A stretch of DNA of 64,000 bases from NCBI GenBank assembly GCA_963706535.1, contig CAVPMU010000025.1:119207-183206 (forward strand). The letters run 5' to 3'. Source of the stretch: RPQJ01 sp963706535. GTDB taxonomy: Bacteria; Pseudomonadota; Gammaproteobacteria; Steroidobacterales; Steroidobacteraceae. Shown piece after piece: positions 7,236 through 15,765 of this stretch. The notes beneath the pieces are model-generated. The model was not told where the DNA came from and made no database searches. It saw only the letters and a list, made by a program, of their open reading frames with translations. Both the position numbers and the translations under genes were made by a program. The stretch's first letter is position 1, and the number at the start of each line of letters is the position of its first letter.

Positions 7236-7829
7236 TCAGCTCAGCTTCCGACGAACGGTGCCGCCCACGGCGAGCAGCCCGAGACCCAGGAGCAGCAGGC
7301 TGCCAGGCTCTGGAACATTGATCGCGGCGTTGGAGGCCGAGAAGCTGAACGCAACGAGGCCGCCGGTGCCAGACTGCTGACCCGAGAAGTCCCACTCACC
7401 CCACGTCGTGTCAAACCCGGTGATCGACAGCCAGCCGGTGCCAGACAGGTTCAGGTCGTCGTTGTCTCCGGTCAAATTCTCGGTGACGCTGACCAACTCG
7501 AAGCTGTAGGTCAGGCCGCCGAAGGTAAATGTCCACAGCGGGCTCACCGGGCTCGGGCTCAGAATCGGATCGAACGAAAAGTCCGAAAAGGTCGCCAACG
7601 TCGTGAGCGGCGTAACTCCCGCGTAGTCCCCGGTTCCACCGTTCACTGTCGCATTCGGCGGGCTGTTGCCGAAGTCAACCGCGGTCGCCGTGTCCCAGTC
7701 GCCCGTATTCGGGGCCGCCTGGCCACCAAACGACACACCGCCCGTAATCTGGACTGCTTGCGCGCCGGTGGCCGCCAAGGCGCCGACGGCTAGAGCGGAA
7801 ACCGTCAGTAAGGTCTTAAAAGTTTTCAT
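7236..7829 (-). CDS. PEP-CTERM sorting domain protein
   Basis: 197 aa. N-terminal signal peptide (MKTFKTLLTVSALAVGALAATGAQA) and C-terminal tripartite sorting signal: VPEP (172-175), a hydrophobic helix GSLLLLGLGLLAVGG and a basic end RRKLS. The exosortase family recognises and processes this tail. The middle is Ser/Thr/Gly/Asn-rich with no known domain, as is usual for these putatively glycosylated matrix proteins. RBS GGAG is 7 bases before the ATG. A sigma-54 promoter lies about 100 bases upstream and a terminator follows, so this is a single-gene transcript. Confidence 0.93.
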   Translation of the reverse strand: MKTFKTLLTVSALAVGALAATGAQAVQITGGVSFGGQAAPNTGDWDTATAVDFGNSPPNATVNGGTGDYAGVTPLTTLATFSDFSFDPILSPSPVSPLWTFTFGGLTYSFELVSVTENLTGDNDDLNLSGTGWLSITGFDTTWGEWDFSGQQSGTGGLVAFSFSASNAAINVPEPGSLLLLGLGLLAVGGTVRRKLS

Positions 7830-7930
7830 TTTGATCTCCAAACTCCTTGTCGAATCGCTTTGGTCTGCCGACTTATTGGTCCCAGCTGGGAAATTTACGT
7901 CCAAGATTCGGTCAGCTGCCATGTACATAA

Positions 7931-7946
7931 AGCAATCATCGTGCCA
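7931..7946 (-). promoter_or_regulatory. Sigma-54 (-24/-12) promoter of the PEP-CTERM gene
   Basis: Read on the minus strand, TGGCACGATGATTGCT matches the RpoN consensus TGGCACG-N4-TTGCW at every defined position. The GG and GC dinucleotides have the required spacing. Predicted transcription start is about 7920, giving a leader of roughly 90 nt before the ATG at 7829. PEP-CTERM genes in XrtA bacteria are known to be controlled by RpoN with PrsK/PrsR; no such regulator is in the window. Confidence 0.88.
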
Positions 7947-8197
7947 AGGGCCGTGGGTTCTTGAGAAACAGTCACTTACGAATGCTCTGAGCATCGGGTG
8001 GCGACCCTGGTGTAAAGTTTCCCGACGCTGCAGGGTGCTGCTATTGATCACACAAGAAACGACCGTCCAATGGGGCGCTCGATTGCCTGCCGAACCCCGA
8101 CGCGTCGCTGACCAGCGGGTCGGCGGAATAGTGCAAAGCGCTCCACATTTCCGACACCACCCGATTGCCGCTCCGCCCAATTCCGTGAACACTGCTC

Positions 8198-8292
8198 GCG
8201 TCTGAAAAAGGCAAACCCGCCGCAAGGCGGGGACGCAAAGCCTCCGGTCCTCGGGCGTGAGTCGCGCCGCGGATAGCGGGGTTGCCAGAACC
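8198..8292 (+). promoter_or_regulatory. Cyclic-di-GMP-I (GEMM) riboswitch
   Basis: All conserved blocks of the class I c-di-GMP aptamer are present in order: AGGCAAACC; a short stem closed by a GCAA tetraloop (CGCC-GCAA-GGCG); GGACGCAAAGCCTCCGG (the tetraloop receptor and ligand pocket); a variable stem; and GATAGCGGGGTTGCC. A perfect palindrome GAACCGCGGTTC (8289-8300) follows and may be part of the expression platform. About 95 bases separate the aptamer from the start of the downstream lipoprotein gene, with a GC-rich potential hairpin near 8350-8375. Whether c-di-GMP turns the gene on or off cannot be read safely. Confidence 0.93.
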
Positions 8293-8386
8293 GCGGTTCC
8301 GCGCCCCCGGCGCCCGCGTCTCTGCCGCAATCCCCGATGCCGCAAGCCCTCCACCCGAGCCCCCGCAGGGCGGCGTCCTGGAGAGC

Positions 8387-9118
8387 ATGAGCATGAGCGG
8401 GAAGGCGACCAGAATGACGGCAGCGAACCTTGGTGCGAGGATTTTTGCGACGCTTCTCGTGGCAACTCTTACGGGTTGTTTCGAAGACGATTCAAAGGTC
8501 GAGCTGACGGAAAGCGTCGTCGGAGCAACTCCCGGCAGTGGTACGGGTGGCACAACCAACCCTCCCCCAAGCACGGCCAACCGCGCACCCTCGATCTCCG
8601 GCAACCCGATCACGACCGCCAAGGTCAGCCTTGCCTACAGCTTCCAGCCAGTCGCCAGTGACCCGGACGGCGACAAGCTGAGCTTCGCGATTACGAGCCA
8701 GCCAGATTGGGCGACCTTCAGCACGACCACCGGCAAGCTCTCAGGGACCCCGCCCGAGGGCAGCGCCGGCACGTTCACGGGCGTGCAGATCACCGTGAGC
8801 GATGGCAAGACCACCACCGCCCTCGCCCCTTTCAGCATCAACGTCGTCGAACCGGTCGTCGGCTCGGCCGAACTGGCCTGGCAGCCACCCACCGAGAACG
8901 AGGACGGCACACCGCTGTCCGACCTCGCGGGCTACGTGATCCGCTACGGCAAGGCCGCTGGAGCGCTCGATCAGCGAGTACGCATCACGAATCCGGGCAC
9001 CACGATGTACGTCGTCGAAAACCTGATCGAGGGGACCTGGTACTTCTCGCTGTCCTCGGTGAACGCCAGTGGCGTCGAGAGCCGACCGACGGGCTACGTC
9101 TCGAAGACGATCAGCTAG
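8387..9118 (+). CDS. Riboswitch-controlled Ig/FN3-like lipoprotein
   Basis: 243 aa from ATG 8387; ATG 8393 is equally possible, with GGAGAG just upstream. Lipobox ATLTGC places the lipidated Cys at 31. A Gly/Thr/Pro linker leads to an Ig-like domain (RAPSISGNPITTAKVSL, SDPDGDKLSFAI, PDWATFSTTTGKLSGTPP) and an FN3-like domain (ELAWQPPTENEDGTPL, DLAGYVIRYG, GTWYFSLSSVNASGVES). It is clearly paralogous to the lipoprotein at 6421. The c-di-GMP riboswitch in its leader points to a biofilm or matrix role. Its end overlaps the convergent nucleotidyltransferase gene by a few bases. Confidence 0.87.
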   Translation: MSMSGKATRMTAANLGARIFATLLVATLTGCFEDDSKVELTESVVGATPGSGTGGTTNPPPSTANRAPSISGNPITTAKVSLAYSFQPVASDPDGDKLSFAITSQPDWATFSTTTGKLSGTPPEGSAGTFTGVQITVSDGKTTTALAPFSINVVEPVVGSAELAWQPPTENEDGTPLSDLAGYVIRYGKAAGALDQRVRITNPGTTMYVVENLIEGTWYFSLSSVNASGVESRPTGYVSKTIS

Positions 9119-10230
9119 GCCGAGTCCGTCGCCGGCTCTGGGGCTGGCCGCCTGAAGGTGCGTACATAGAACTTGTACGCCAGGTGCCGGCCGAGCATCA
9201 GCGGCGGCATCTTCACCCAATGTGACCTGACATACAGCAGCCATCTGGCAATGCCAACCGCGCGGCCCGGCTGGTCGGGATGCCGCGGAAACAATGCGTA
9301 CGGCACCAACCGGTCCATCAGCGCGAGCACCTGCGTCGCGGGCGTGCCTGCCGCGGACGCCGACAGCACCGCCGGCGGTACGGGCGTTCCGAGCCAGCGG
9401 CTCGCGTAACGAAGCGCGTAAAACGCGGCACGCGCCAGGTCGAGTTCCACGGCGCGAGTCCAGAACCCCTCCCAGAAGCGCGGCTCGCTCACGCCGAAAT
9501 GCCGCAGCAACTCGTCGATGTCCACCAGTTCACGCAGCGAATCGTCCATCTCGCTGCCGAAGAACAGGTGGGCCATCGCGTGCAGCGTCATGTCGGTCGG
9601 CGCCAGCACACGAAATCGCGAGCCCTCCACGGCGCGCGCACGAGCGAACAGCATCGAGGATGCGGGCTTCAGTCTCGCCGTCGGCATCAGGATGCCGCGA
9701 TGCAGGTCCAGTTCCACGTGCCGCTCCACGTGTGTCATGGGCGGCAATTCGTGCGTCCAGGTACGGTAGTACCGGTCGTCGTAGGGGCTCAGTTCCTTCA
9801 ACTTCCAGCCACGCCGCAGCAGCCTCGACTCAACGTCCGGGAGGCTGTCTTCGGGCACCAGCAGATCAACGTCTGAGAACATTCGACCCCGCGCATTCGG
9901 GGTGCCAGCCAGCAGGTACGCACAACCTTTAAGCGCGACGACGGGGATGTCCGGCGCATCGGCCAGCGCCCACGCCAGGCGGTTGATCTCCCAGGTTCCG
10001 ACGCGCCGACGGGCTTCCGCCGCAATCGCCGCACTCGCCAACTGGTCGACAGCCTGGCGTGGCAGGGTCTCGCCGAGTCCGAGTGCCTCCAGGTGCACGG
10101 CGAGTCGCCCGATGAGCCTTGCCCGCCGCATCAACCGCAGCGTCAGGTCCAGATCGCCGGGCGACAGGTGCGACACCGACGCGGGATCGCGCAGGGCGGC
10201 GATGATCAGTCGCCGCGACCTATCGGTCAT
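9115..10230 (-). CDS. Nucleotidyltransferase family protein (NTP_transf_5) of an HPr-rel-A cassette
   Basis: 371 aa from ATG 10230; an ATG at 10248 would add 6 residues. The nucleotidyltransferase motif is ALKG...RMFSDVDLLV, with the D-x-D metal pair in SDVDLL about residues 119-124, and a later acidic strand (HVELDLHRGIL). This family occurs in HprK-related/PqqD cassettes near exosortase genes and in some lasso-peptide clusters, where its substrate is unknown. It is the last gene of a four-gene leftward operon and overlaps the kinase gene. It probably adds a nucleotide or sugar-nucleotide to a peptide or protein, but the sequence does not show the acceptor. Confidence 0.8.
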   Translation of the reverse strand: MTDRSRRLIIAALRDPASVSHLSPGDLDLTLRLMRRARLIGRLAVHLEALGLGETLPRQAVDQLASAAIAAEARRRVGTWEINRLAWALADAPDIPVVALKGCAYLLAGTPNARGRMFSDVDLLVPEDSLPDVESRLLRRGWKLKELSPYDDRYYRTWTHELPPMTHVERHVELDLHRGILMPTARLKPASSMLFARARAVEGSRFRVLAPTDMTLHAMAHLFFGSEMDDSLRELVDIDELLRHFGVSEPRFWEGFWTRAVELDLARAAFYALRYASRWLGTPVPPAVLSASAAGTPATQVLALMDRLVPYALFPRHPDQPGRAVGIARWLLYVRSHWVKMPPLMLGRHLAYKFYVRTFRRPAPEPATDSA

Positions 10231-11152
10231 GCGCGTCCGCGAGCGCATTCAGGGCCGCCACCGCCTCGTCGAGATCGGAGTAGACGAGCCGGAAGCAGCG
10301 CGAGCCGTCGACCAGGCCACGCACGGTCGCGAATGCAGACGCGCCGAGCACCTCGTAATTGAATGCGTTGGTTGCCAGGCGCATGAATCCGTGGGACCTC
10401 GGCACTTCCTCGAGCGAGAGGGGCGCCCCCGCCGTCCAGCGCGGAAAAACCAGCCACGCCAACCGCGCCTCGTCGCACGCCCGCCGCACGCTGTCCGCCG
10501 GCGGACGAACGTGTGCCACCGTGCCCTTGCGTGTGCCCGGGATCTCCGGCCCGATAAACGCGTCGGGCGCAAATGCGCGCAATACTCCAATCGACTCGTT
10601 CTTGAGCGGCATGGGACGCGGGACCGGCACGAGATTCGTGGTGCCGGGCCGGACGAGGCCGAACTCGTCCGAGAACAGCCGCCATCCACGATGCGACAAC
10701 GCCGCGCACAGCGTGGTCTTGCCGTCGCCGGGCGCGGCGGGCAGCAGCAAGGCACGACCGTTACGCTCGAGCGCGGCGGCATGCAGCATCAGGTACCGAT
10801 GGAACCGCAGGGCAACCACCAGGTTGATGCCCCATTCGAGTACTGCGAGCGCCTGGCCTGCCGGCATATCCTCGTGGGGAGCGCGTCCGTCCACAATGAA
10901 GCGCACACGTCGCTGCAACGGTGGCCACGCGCTGCGGGCATCGTGCATCGCGACATGTATGCCGAACACCCGGTCGCCATCGAGCAGCGGATATTCGCGG
11001 TAGAGCGCCTGCAGCGGCGGCTCCAGTCCGGCGACGCGGGCTCGCAAGTGTATGTCGAACGGCCCCACGCGCACGCCGACCCCGGCCCCGCGCAGCCTGC
11101 TGCGGAACTCTTCGGGGGACAGGTTGCCGACGATCGCGGTCGCGTTCGACAT
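10220..11152 (-). CDS. HprK-related kinase A
   Basis: 310 aa. Walker A PAAPGDGKTTLC (about residues 139-149), preceded by RYLMLHAAALERNGRALLL, and FSDEFGLV (about 170) as the second acidic motif. This is the fold of HPr kinase/phosphorylase C-terminal domains, without the Gram-positive HPr partner. The family (HprK-rel-A) lies next to PqqD-like proteins in XrtA-type organisms, and related kinases phosphorylate the C-terminus of some lasso peptides. ATG overlaps the PqqD stop (TAATG). Substrate inferred only: probably the 170-aa protein or another partner. Confidence 0.88.
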   Translation of the reverse strand: MSNATAIVGNLSPEEFRSRLRGAGVGVRVGPFDIHLRARVAGLEPPLQALYREYPLLDGDRVFGIHVAMHDARSAWPPLQRRVRFIVDGRAPHEDMPAGQALAVLEWGINLVVALRFHRYLMLHAAALERNGRALLLPAAPGDGKTTLCAALSHRGWRLFSDEFGLVRPGTTNLVPVPRPMPLKNESIGVLRAFAPDAFIGPEIPGTRKGTVAHVRPPADSVRRACDEARLAWLVFPRWTAGAPLSLEEVPRSHGFMRLATNAFNYEVLGASAFATVRGLVDGSRCFRLVYSDLDEAVAALNALADAHDR

Positions 11153-11454
11153 TACGCCGTCACGCGATCGACGAGTCCCAACTCGGCAAGACGCAGCAGC
11201 AGGCCGCGGACCTGGCTCGAAAACGGCTCGTCCGCGGCCACGCCCTGCCTCGCGGCCAGCGCGCGGCTTGCGGACTCCGCACCCCGAGGTTCGACGAGGA
11301 TTTCCTTCAACAGCAAGGCCGTTGACGCATTGACGAAATGGGTCAGGCCCGATGAACGGTGGAAGATTGCGAAGTCGCCGCCCCATTGCGCCCAATCGAG
11401 ATCCGACTGCGGCACGGCACGCCAGCGAATGGCGGCGTCGGCGGGTTCCGTCAA
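11152..11454 (-). CDS. HPr-rel-A system PqqD-like peptide chaperone
   Basis: 100 aa. The pattern (IRWRAVPQSDLDWAQWGGDFAIFHRSSGLTHFVN, ASTALLLKEIL, then a helical C-terminus) is a PqqD/RRE winged-helix domain, which binds leader peptides and hands them to modifying enzymes. It lies between the exported 170-aa protein (ATGA overlap) and the HprK-related kinase. Together with the kinase and nucleotidyltransferase it resembles the B1/kinase/nucleotidyltransferase set of RiPP clusters, but no transglutaminase-like B2 protease or lasso cyclase adjoins it. Confidence 0.82.
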   Translation of the reverse strand: MTEPADAAIRWRAVPQSDLDWAQWGGDFAIFHRSSGLTHFVNASTALLLKEILVEPRGAESASRALAARQGVAADEPFSSQVRGLLLRLAELGLVDRVTA

Positions 11455-11963
11455 AGCTCGGTGATGTCCCTGCCGAAGACCTGGTTACCGAACGAGGCGA
11501 CCGCCGCATTGGAAACCAATGCGCCAGGAGGCAACGGCCGGGTATCCAGTGCCGTCCAGCCGCCCGAGCTGCCCTTGTACTCGATGTAGCCGCCGTCGAG
11601 ACAGACGTCCTCGGGGTAAATCGTGGTCGGTTGCCCTGTGCCGCCGACCGTGCTGCGGTACTCGTTGCTGCTCGGTATCCTGATGACCTCGGCATACGGC
11701 GGATCGCCCAGGGCATACACGCCGGGCTTTACCTCACCACCCGTAGAGCTGAGGTCGAGGCACAGCGCGTCCCCCTGGTCTCCAGTAGCCGCCTTGGTGC
11801 CGATGGTGTTGCTCGCGATGGCCCAACCCACCGCCGCGGTGCTGTTCAGTGTCAGGATCGTCGGAACGGCGACCGATGCGCCTCGAACGAGCATGCGGCG
11901 ACTGATCGTGGCCGGGGGTGCCGGCGCGCGCTCGGCGGCGCTGTTGTCACGACCAGCGGTCAT
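11451..11963 (-). CDS. 170-aa exported protein heading the HPr-rel-A operon
   Basis: From ATG 11963, with AGGAGC 9 bases upstream. Residues 1-23 are polar and Ala/Pro-rich. ISRRMLVRGASVAVPTILTLNS resembles a Tat-type signal (S-R-R-x-L followed by a hydrophobic core), although the core is short. The mature part has two Cys (in ALCLDL and EDVCLDGGYIEYKG) and no family I recognise. It overlaps the PqqD-like gene by ATGA, so it is the best candidate substrate or client of the cassette (inference). It could also be an independent cell-envelope protein. Confidence 0.65.
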   Translation of the reverse strand: MTAGRDNSAAERAPAPPATISRRMLVRGASVAVPTILTLNSTAAVGWAIASNTIGTKAATGDQGDALCLDLSSTGGEVKPGVYALGDPPYAEVIRIPSSNEYRSTVGGTGQPTTIYPEDVCLDGGYIEYKGSSGGWTALDTRPLPPGALVSNAAVASFGNQVFGRDITEL

Positions 11964-12090
11964 TTCGCTATGCTCCTTGATCTCATTTCCCTGAGGTGCT
12001 CGCATGCGCAAGAATCGCACTCCTACCCGACCGATGCAAGAGTCGCGCCGGGTTTCAATGAGCAAGGTTTTTCAATGAGTTACCCTTCAT

Positions 12091-12120
12091 TTGACAGATT
12101 CGCAACCTGGCAACTGTAAA
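12091..12120 (+). promoter_or_regulatory. Candidate sigma-70 promoter for the XrtA-associated operon
   Basis: TTGACA at 12091-12096 and TGTAAA at 12115-12120 are separated by 18 bp. They lie about 100 bases upstream of the acyl-CoA ligase start in an otherwise non-coding stretch (11964-12216). Just upstream the decamer TTTCAATGAG is repeated at 12053 and 12070, 17 bp apart. Hexamer match only. Confidence 0.4.
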
Positions 12121-12216
12121 CCCCGTCGACAGTTCCAACCGCAGCAAGCGTTGCGGACATAAGCGAGCAACTCGTCACGAGCCGCGCCGCCGCGCTGTCG
12201 TATCCTCCCAGACCGC

Positions 12217-13830
12217 ATGAGCACCCTGATCCACGAACTGCTGTCGAACAGCGCCCACCGCGGCCCCGATGCCCAGGCCCTGAAGTTCAAGAAGACCGAG
12301 GTTTCGTACGCCGGGCTGGCGGCTCTGGCGCGATCCTTCGCGCAGGCCCTGACCGGGGCGGGCCTTGCCCGGCAGGAGCGCGTCGCGATGTACCTGCCGA
12401 AGCGACCCGAGACTGTCGCGAGTATCTTCGGGACGACCATGGCCGGCTGCGTGTTCGTGCCGGTCAATCCGCTGCTCAAGCCGCCGCAGGTCGGGCACAT
12501 CCTGCGTGACTGCGCGGTGCGGGTGCTCGTCACCACTGCGCAGCGCCTGGGCGAGCTTGCCGACGAACTCGCGGCTTGCCCCGACCTGCGCGCGATCATC
12601 GTCCTGGACGGGCTCGTGCCGGCGGCGGCTGTGCCGGCCGGCAAGTCCACGCCGAGCTGGGACGAGTTCCTCGCGGGCGGCGCGGCATCGCTGCACCGCG
12701 TCATCGACACGGACATTGCGGCGATCCTCTACACCTCGGGCAGCACCGGCAAACCCAAGGGCGTGGTGCTCTCGCACCGGAACATGGTCACGGGTGCGAA
12801 AAGCGTCGCGCAGTACCTCGAGAACACCCCGGACGATCGCCTGCTCGCCGTACTGCCCCTGAGCTTCGACTACGGCTTCAGCCAGCTCACGACGGCCTTC
12901 CACGTGGGCGCGAGCGTCGTACTCATGGACTACCTCTTTCCGCGCGACGTCCAGAAACTCGTCGTCAGCGAATTCATCACCGGCCTCGCCGCCGTGCCGC
13001 CGGTCTGGATCCAGCTCGCCGAACTCGAGTGGCCCGCCACCGTCACCGACCACCTGCGCTATTTCACGAACTCGGGCGGCGCCATGCCGACGGCCACGCT
13101 TGCCAAGCTGCGCTCTGCCTGGCCCCGCACCCGGCCTTACCTGATGTACGGCCTCACCGAAGCCTTCCGTGCGACGTACCTGTCGCCCGACGAAGTGGAT
13201 CGCCGGCCGGAGTCCATGGGCAAGGCCATTCCGAATACCGAGGTCATGGTGGTGCGGCCGGACGGTACGCCCTGCGGAGCCGACGAACCGGGGGAACTCG
13301 TGCAGCGAGGCTCGCTCGTGGCCCTGGGCTACTGGAACGACCCGGCGAAGACCGCGGAGCGATTCAAGCCCGCGCCAGGCCAGCCGCCTGAACTGCCGTT
13401 GACCGAGATGGCAGTATGGTCCGGCGACACGGTGAAAAAGGACAAGGATGGGTTCCTGTACTTCATCGGCCGCAAGGATGAAATGATCAAGACCTCGGGC
13501 TACCGGGTGAGTCCGACCGAGGTGGAAGAAGTGATCTACGCGTCCGGAATGGTCGGCGATGCGGTGGCCATCGGTGTGCCACATCCCGCGATCGAGAAGG
13601 CCATCGTGGTCGTCGCCTCCCCGCCTCTCTCGTCCGGCTCCTCGGCGGAAGGTCCGGACGACGCTCGTACGGACCGACTGCTCGACTTCTGCCGCACCCG
13701 CATGCCGAACTTCATGGTGCCGCACCGCATCGAATGGCTGGACGAGCTGCCGCGCAACCCGAACGGCAAGTTCGATCGACCGTTGCTGGCGGCGCGCTAC
13801 CAGGACTTGCTCAAGGGTCCAGGCAAGTGA
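12217..13830 (+). CDS. Acyl-CoA ligase (AMP-forming), exosortase A system-associated
   Basis: 537 aa ANL-superfamily enzyme. The P-loop ILYTSGSTGKPKGVVLSH (about residues 170-187), YGLTEAFRATYL, and GRKDEMIKTSGYRVSPTEVEE (hinge and C-terminal domain) are intact, as is the catalytic Lys region NPNGKFDR near the end. It activates a carboxylate as acyl-AMP for transfer to CoA or the acyl carrier protein. In XrtA organisms this subfamily is clustered with an ACP, a PLP decarboxylase and two hydrolases. Here the ACP and hydrolases are about 41 kb away. First gene of a rightward operon; the next gene starts at a GTGA overlap. Confidence 0.92.
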   Translation: MSTLIHELLSNSAHRGPDAQALKFKKTEVSYAGLAALARSFAQALTGAGLARQERVAMYLPKRPETVASIFGTTMAGCVFVPVNPLLKPPQVGHILRDCAVRVLVTTAQRLGELADELAACPDLRAIIVLDGLVPAAAVPAGKSTPSWDEFLAGGAASLHRVIDTDIAAILYTSGSTGKPKGVVLSHRNMVTGAKSVAQYLENTPDDRLLAVLPLSFDYGFSQLTTAFHVGASVVLMDYLFPRDVQKLVVSEFITGLAAVPPVWIQLAELEWPATVTDHLRYFTNSGGAMPTATLAKLRSAWPRTRPYLMYGLTEAFRATYLSPDEVDRRPESMGKAIPNTEVMVVRPDGTPCGADEPGELVQRGSLVALGYWNDPAKTAERFKPAPGQPPELPLTEMAVWSGDTVKKDKDGFLYFIGRKDEMIKTSGYRVSPTEVEEVIYASGMVGDAVAIGVPHPAIEKAIVVVASPPLSSGSSAEGPDDARTDRLLDFCRTRMPNFMVPHRIEWLDELPRNPNGKFDRPLLAARYQDLLKGPGK

Positions 13831-14525
13831 TTTTCGGCGCCCTCGCGCGCACTGCCCGGGACATCGGCACCATGAATGCCTGCCTGTACGCGACATCCCG
13901 ACTGCTCGGCATGCTAACGCGCGGCCGCGCCCGGCTGGTCAAGTACTACATCACTGCGCAAGCGGTACCCGACGGCGACATCACGCCCGCGCGTCGTGGC
14001 CGCCAGATCGAAGTGCAGGAAGTCGAGCGCACCGAGATCCTGGCCCTGCCGTTCGACCGGCCGCGCGCGGTACTCGAAGCCCGCCTCGCGAACGGCTGCC
14101 GCTGCCTCGTCGCCCGGCGGAACGGCGCGCCGCTCGGATTCCAGTGGTTCACGCTGAGGGACTACGCGGAAGACGAAGTGCGCTGCCTGTTCCGCCTCGC
14201 GCCCGACGACCATTGCGCGTGGGACTTCGACATCTTCGTGCTGCCCGAGGCGCGCACTCAAGCCGTATTCACGCGTCTCTGGGACAAGTGCCACGAGATC
14301 CTGCGCCAGAGCGGCGTGCAGACCACGTTGAGCCGGATCAACGCTTACAACGGCGCCTCGCGGCGGGCCCACGAGCGCATCGGCGCCCGCGTCGTCGGCT
14401 GGGCTGCGTTCCTGTGCGTCGGTTCCCTGCAGTTCGCCGCGTTCTCCGGTCCGCCGCGGCTGCACGTTTCCCTGCGCCAGTCCGGCGCTCCGGTTCTCCC
14501 CGTATCGCGGATGGCGCACGCATGA
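13827..14525 (+). CDS. GNAT-family N-acetyltransferase
   Basis: 232 aa from GTG 13827, chosen for the GTGA overlap with the ligase; ATG 13872 is a later option. Features of a GNAT fold: RCLVARRNGAPLGFQWFTLRDY, DFDIFVLPEARTQAVFTRLWDKCHEIL (acetyl-CoA-binding region) and INAYNGASRRAHERIGARVVGWAAFL near the end. It sits between the ligase and the PLP decarboxylase of the XrtA-associated pathway and probably acylates an amine on a sugar or on the pathway's intermediate; substrate unknown. Confidence 0.78.
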   Translation: MIFGALARTARDIGTMNACLYATSRLLGMLTRGRARLVKYYITAQAVPDGDITPARRGRQIEVQEVERTEILALPFDRPRAVLEARLANGCRCLVARRNGAPLGFQWFTLRDYAEDEVRCLFRLAPDDHCAWDFDIFVLPEARTQAVFTRLWDKCHEILRQSGVQTTLSRINAYNGASRRAHERIGARVVGWAAFLCVGSLQFAAFSGPPRLHVSLRQSGAPVLPVSRMAHA

Positions 14526-15760
14526 CTCTCGACGCATTCTCCCAGCACGCCGCGCACCCGTACTTTTCCACGAAGGACGGCGAACTGCTGATCGGGGGCC
14601 GCACGGTCTCCGCCATCGCAGGCGAAATCGGTCGCACGCCCTTTTACGCTTACGATCGGGCGGTGATGCGCCGCAAGGTCGAGGAGTTACGGGCAGCGCT
14701 GCCCGTCGAGATCGAAATCCACTATGCGATGAAGGCGAATCCGATGCCGGAGGTGGTCCGGTGCTTCGCCGGACTGGTCGACGGCATCGACGTCGCCTCG
14801 GCGGGCGAGATGGATGTGGCGCTCGCAGCCGGCATGCGCCCGGACCTCCTGAGCTTCGCCGGGCCCGGCAAGACCCCATCGGAACTCGAGCGCGCCGTCG
14901 CTGCCGGCATCGTCATCAACATGGAGTCCGAACTCGAGATGCGCCGCATCGCGGAAATCGCGCGGCGCACGGACATCCGCCCCCGCGTCGCCGTGCGCGT
15001 GAATCCGGACTTCGAGCTCAAGACTTCGGGCATGAAGATGGCGGGCGGTCCCAAGCAATTCGGTGTGGACGCCGAACGCGTGCCCGAACTGCTGGACGAG
15101 CTGTCGACGCATCCACTGGAGTTCTGGGGCTTCCACATCTACAGCGGCTCGCAGAACCTGCGGCCCGAGATTCTCGTGGAATCGCAGCGCAAGACCGCGG
15201 CGCTCGCCATCGAACTGGCGCGACGTGCGCCGAGCCCCGTGCGACTGCTGAACCTCGGCGGCGGTTTCGGCATCCCGTATTTCCCGGGCGAGCAACTGCT
15301 GCACCTCGCGCCAATCGGCGAAAACCTTCGCGAACTCGTGCCGGAGGTCCGTCGTGCGCTGCCCGAGGCAACGGTGGCGCTGGAACTCGGCCGGTACCTC
15401 GTCGGCGAGTCGGGCGTATACGTCTGCCGGGTGATCGACCGGAAGGTGTCCCGTGGTCAGGTATTCCTGATTACCGACGGGGGCCTGCACCACCACCTCG
15501 CGGCGTCGGGCAACTTCGGGCAGGTGATCCGGAAGAATTATCCCGTGCTCGTCGCAAACAGGATCGGCGACGGTCCGCGCGAGACTGCCTCCGTGGTCGG
15601 CCCGCTATGCACCCCGCTCGACCTGCTGGCCGATCGCATGGACCTCGCCGTGGCCGAGGTCGGCGATCTCATCGCCGTCTTCCAGTCGGGCGCCTACGGC
15701 CTCACGGCCAGCCCGCTCGGGTTCCTGAGTCACCCCGCACCGGCGGAAGTGCTGCTCTAG
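14522..15760 (+). CDS. PLP-dependent decarboxylase, exosortase A system-associated
   Basis: 412 aa fold-type III decarboxylase of the diaminopimelate/ornithine type. PLP lysine is K71 in HYAMKANPMPEV. NMESELEMRRI, GFHIYSGSQNL, LNLGGGFGIPYFPGE (phosphate loop), ALELGRYLVGESGVYVCRV and TDGGLHHHLAASG follow in the expected order. It overlaps the GNAT by ATGA. The subfamily is a marker of the XrtA locus. It is thought to supply an amine for the acyl-carrier pathway, but the reaction has not been shown. Confidence 0.92.
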   Translation: MTLDAFSQHAAHPYFSTKDGELLIGGRTVSAIAGEIGRTPFYAYDRAVMRRKVEELRAALPVEIEIHYAMKANPMPEVVRCFAGLVDGIDVASAGEMDVALAAGMRPDLLSFAGPGKTPSELERAVAAGIVINMESELEMRRIAEIARRTDIRPRVAVRVNPDFELKTSGMKMAGGPKQFGVDAERVPELLDELSTHPLEFWGFHIYSGSQNLRPEILVESQRKTAALAIELARRAPSPVRLLNLGGGFGIPYFPGEQLLHLAPIGENLRELVPEVRRALPEATVALELGRYLVGESGVYVCRVIDRKVSRGQVFLITDGGLHHHLAASGNFGQVIRKNYPVLVANRIGDGPRETASVVGPLCTPLDLLADRMDLAVAEVGDLIAVFQSGAYGLTASPLGFLSHPAPAEVLL

Positions 15761-15765
15761 CGACG

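Noticed and set aside
9115..11963. Complete lasso-peptide cluster
   Set aside because: No B2 transglutaminase-like protease, no lasso cyclase next to the cassette, and no short precursor peptide seen.
12175..13896. 573-codon minus-strand frame
   Set aside because: Shadow of the acyl-CoA ligase, His/Arg-rich composition and no domain.
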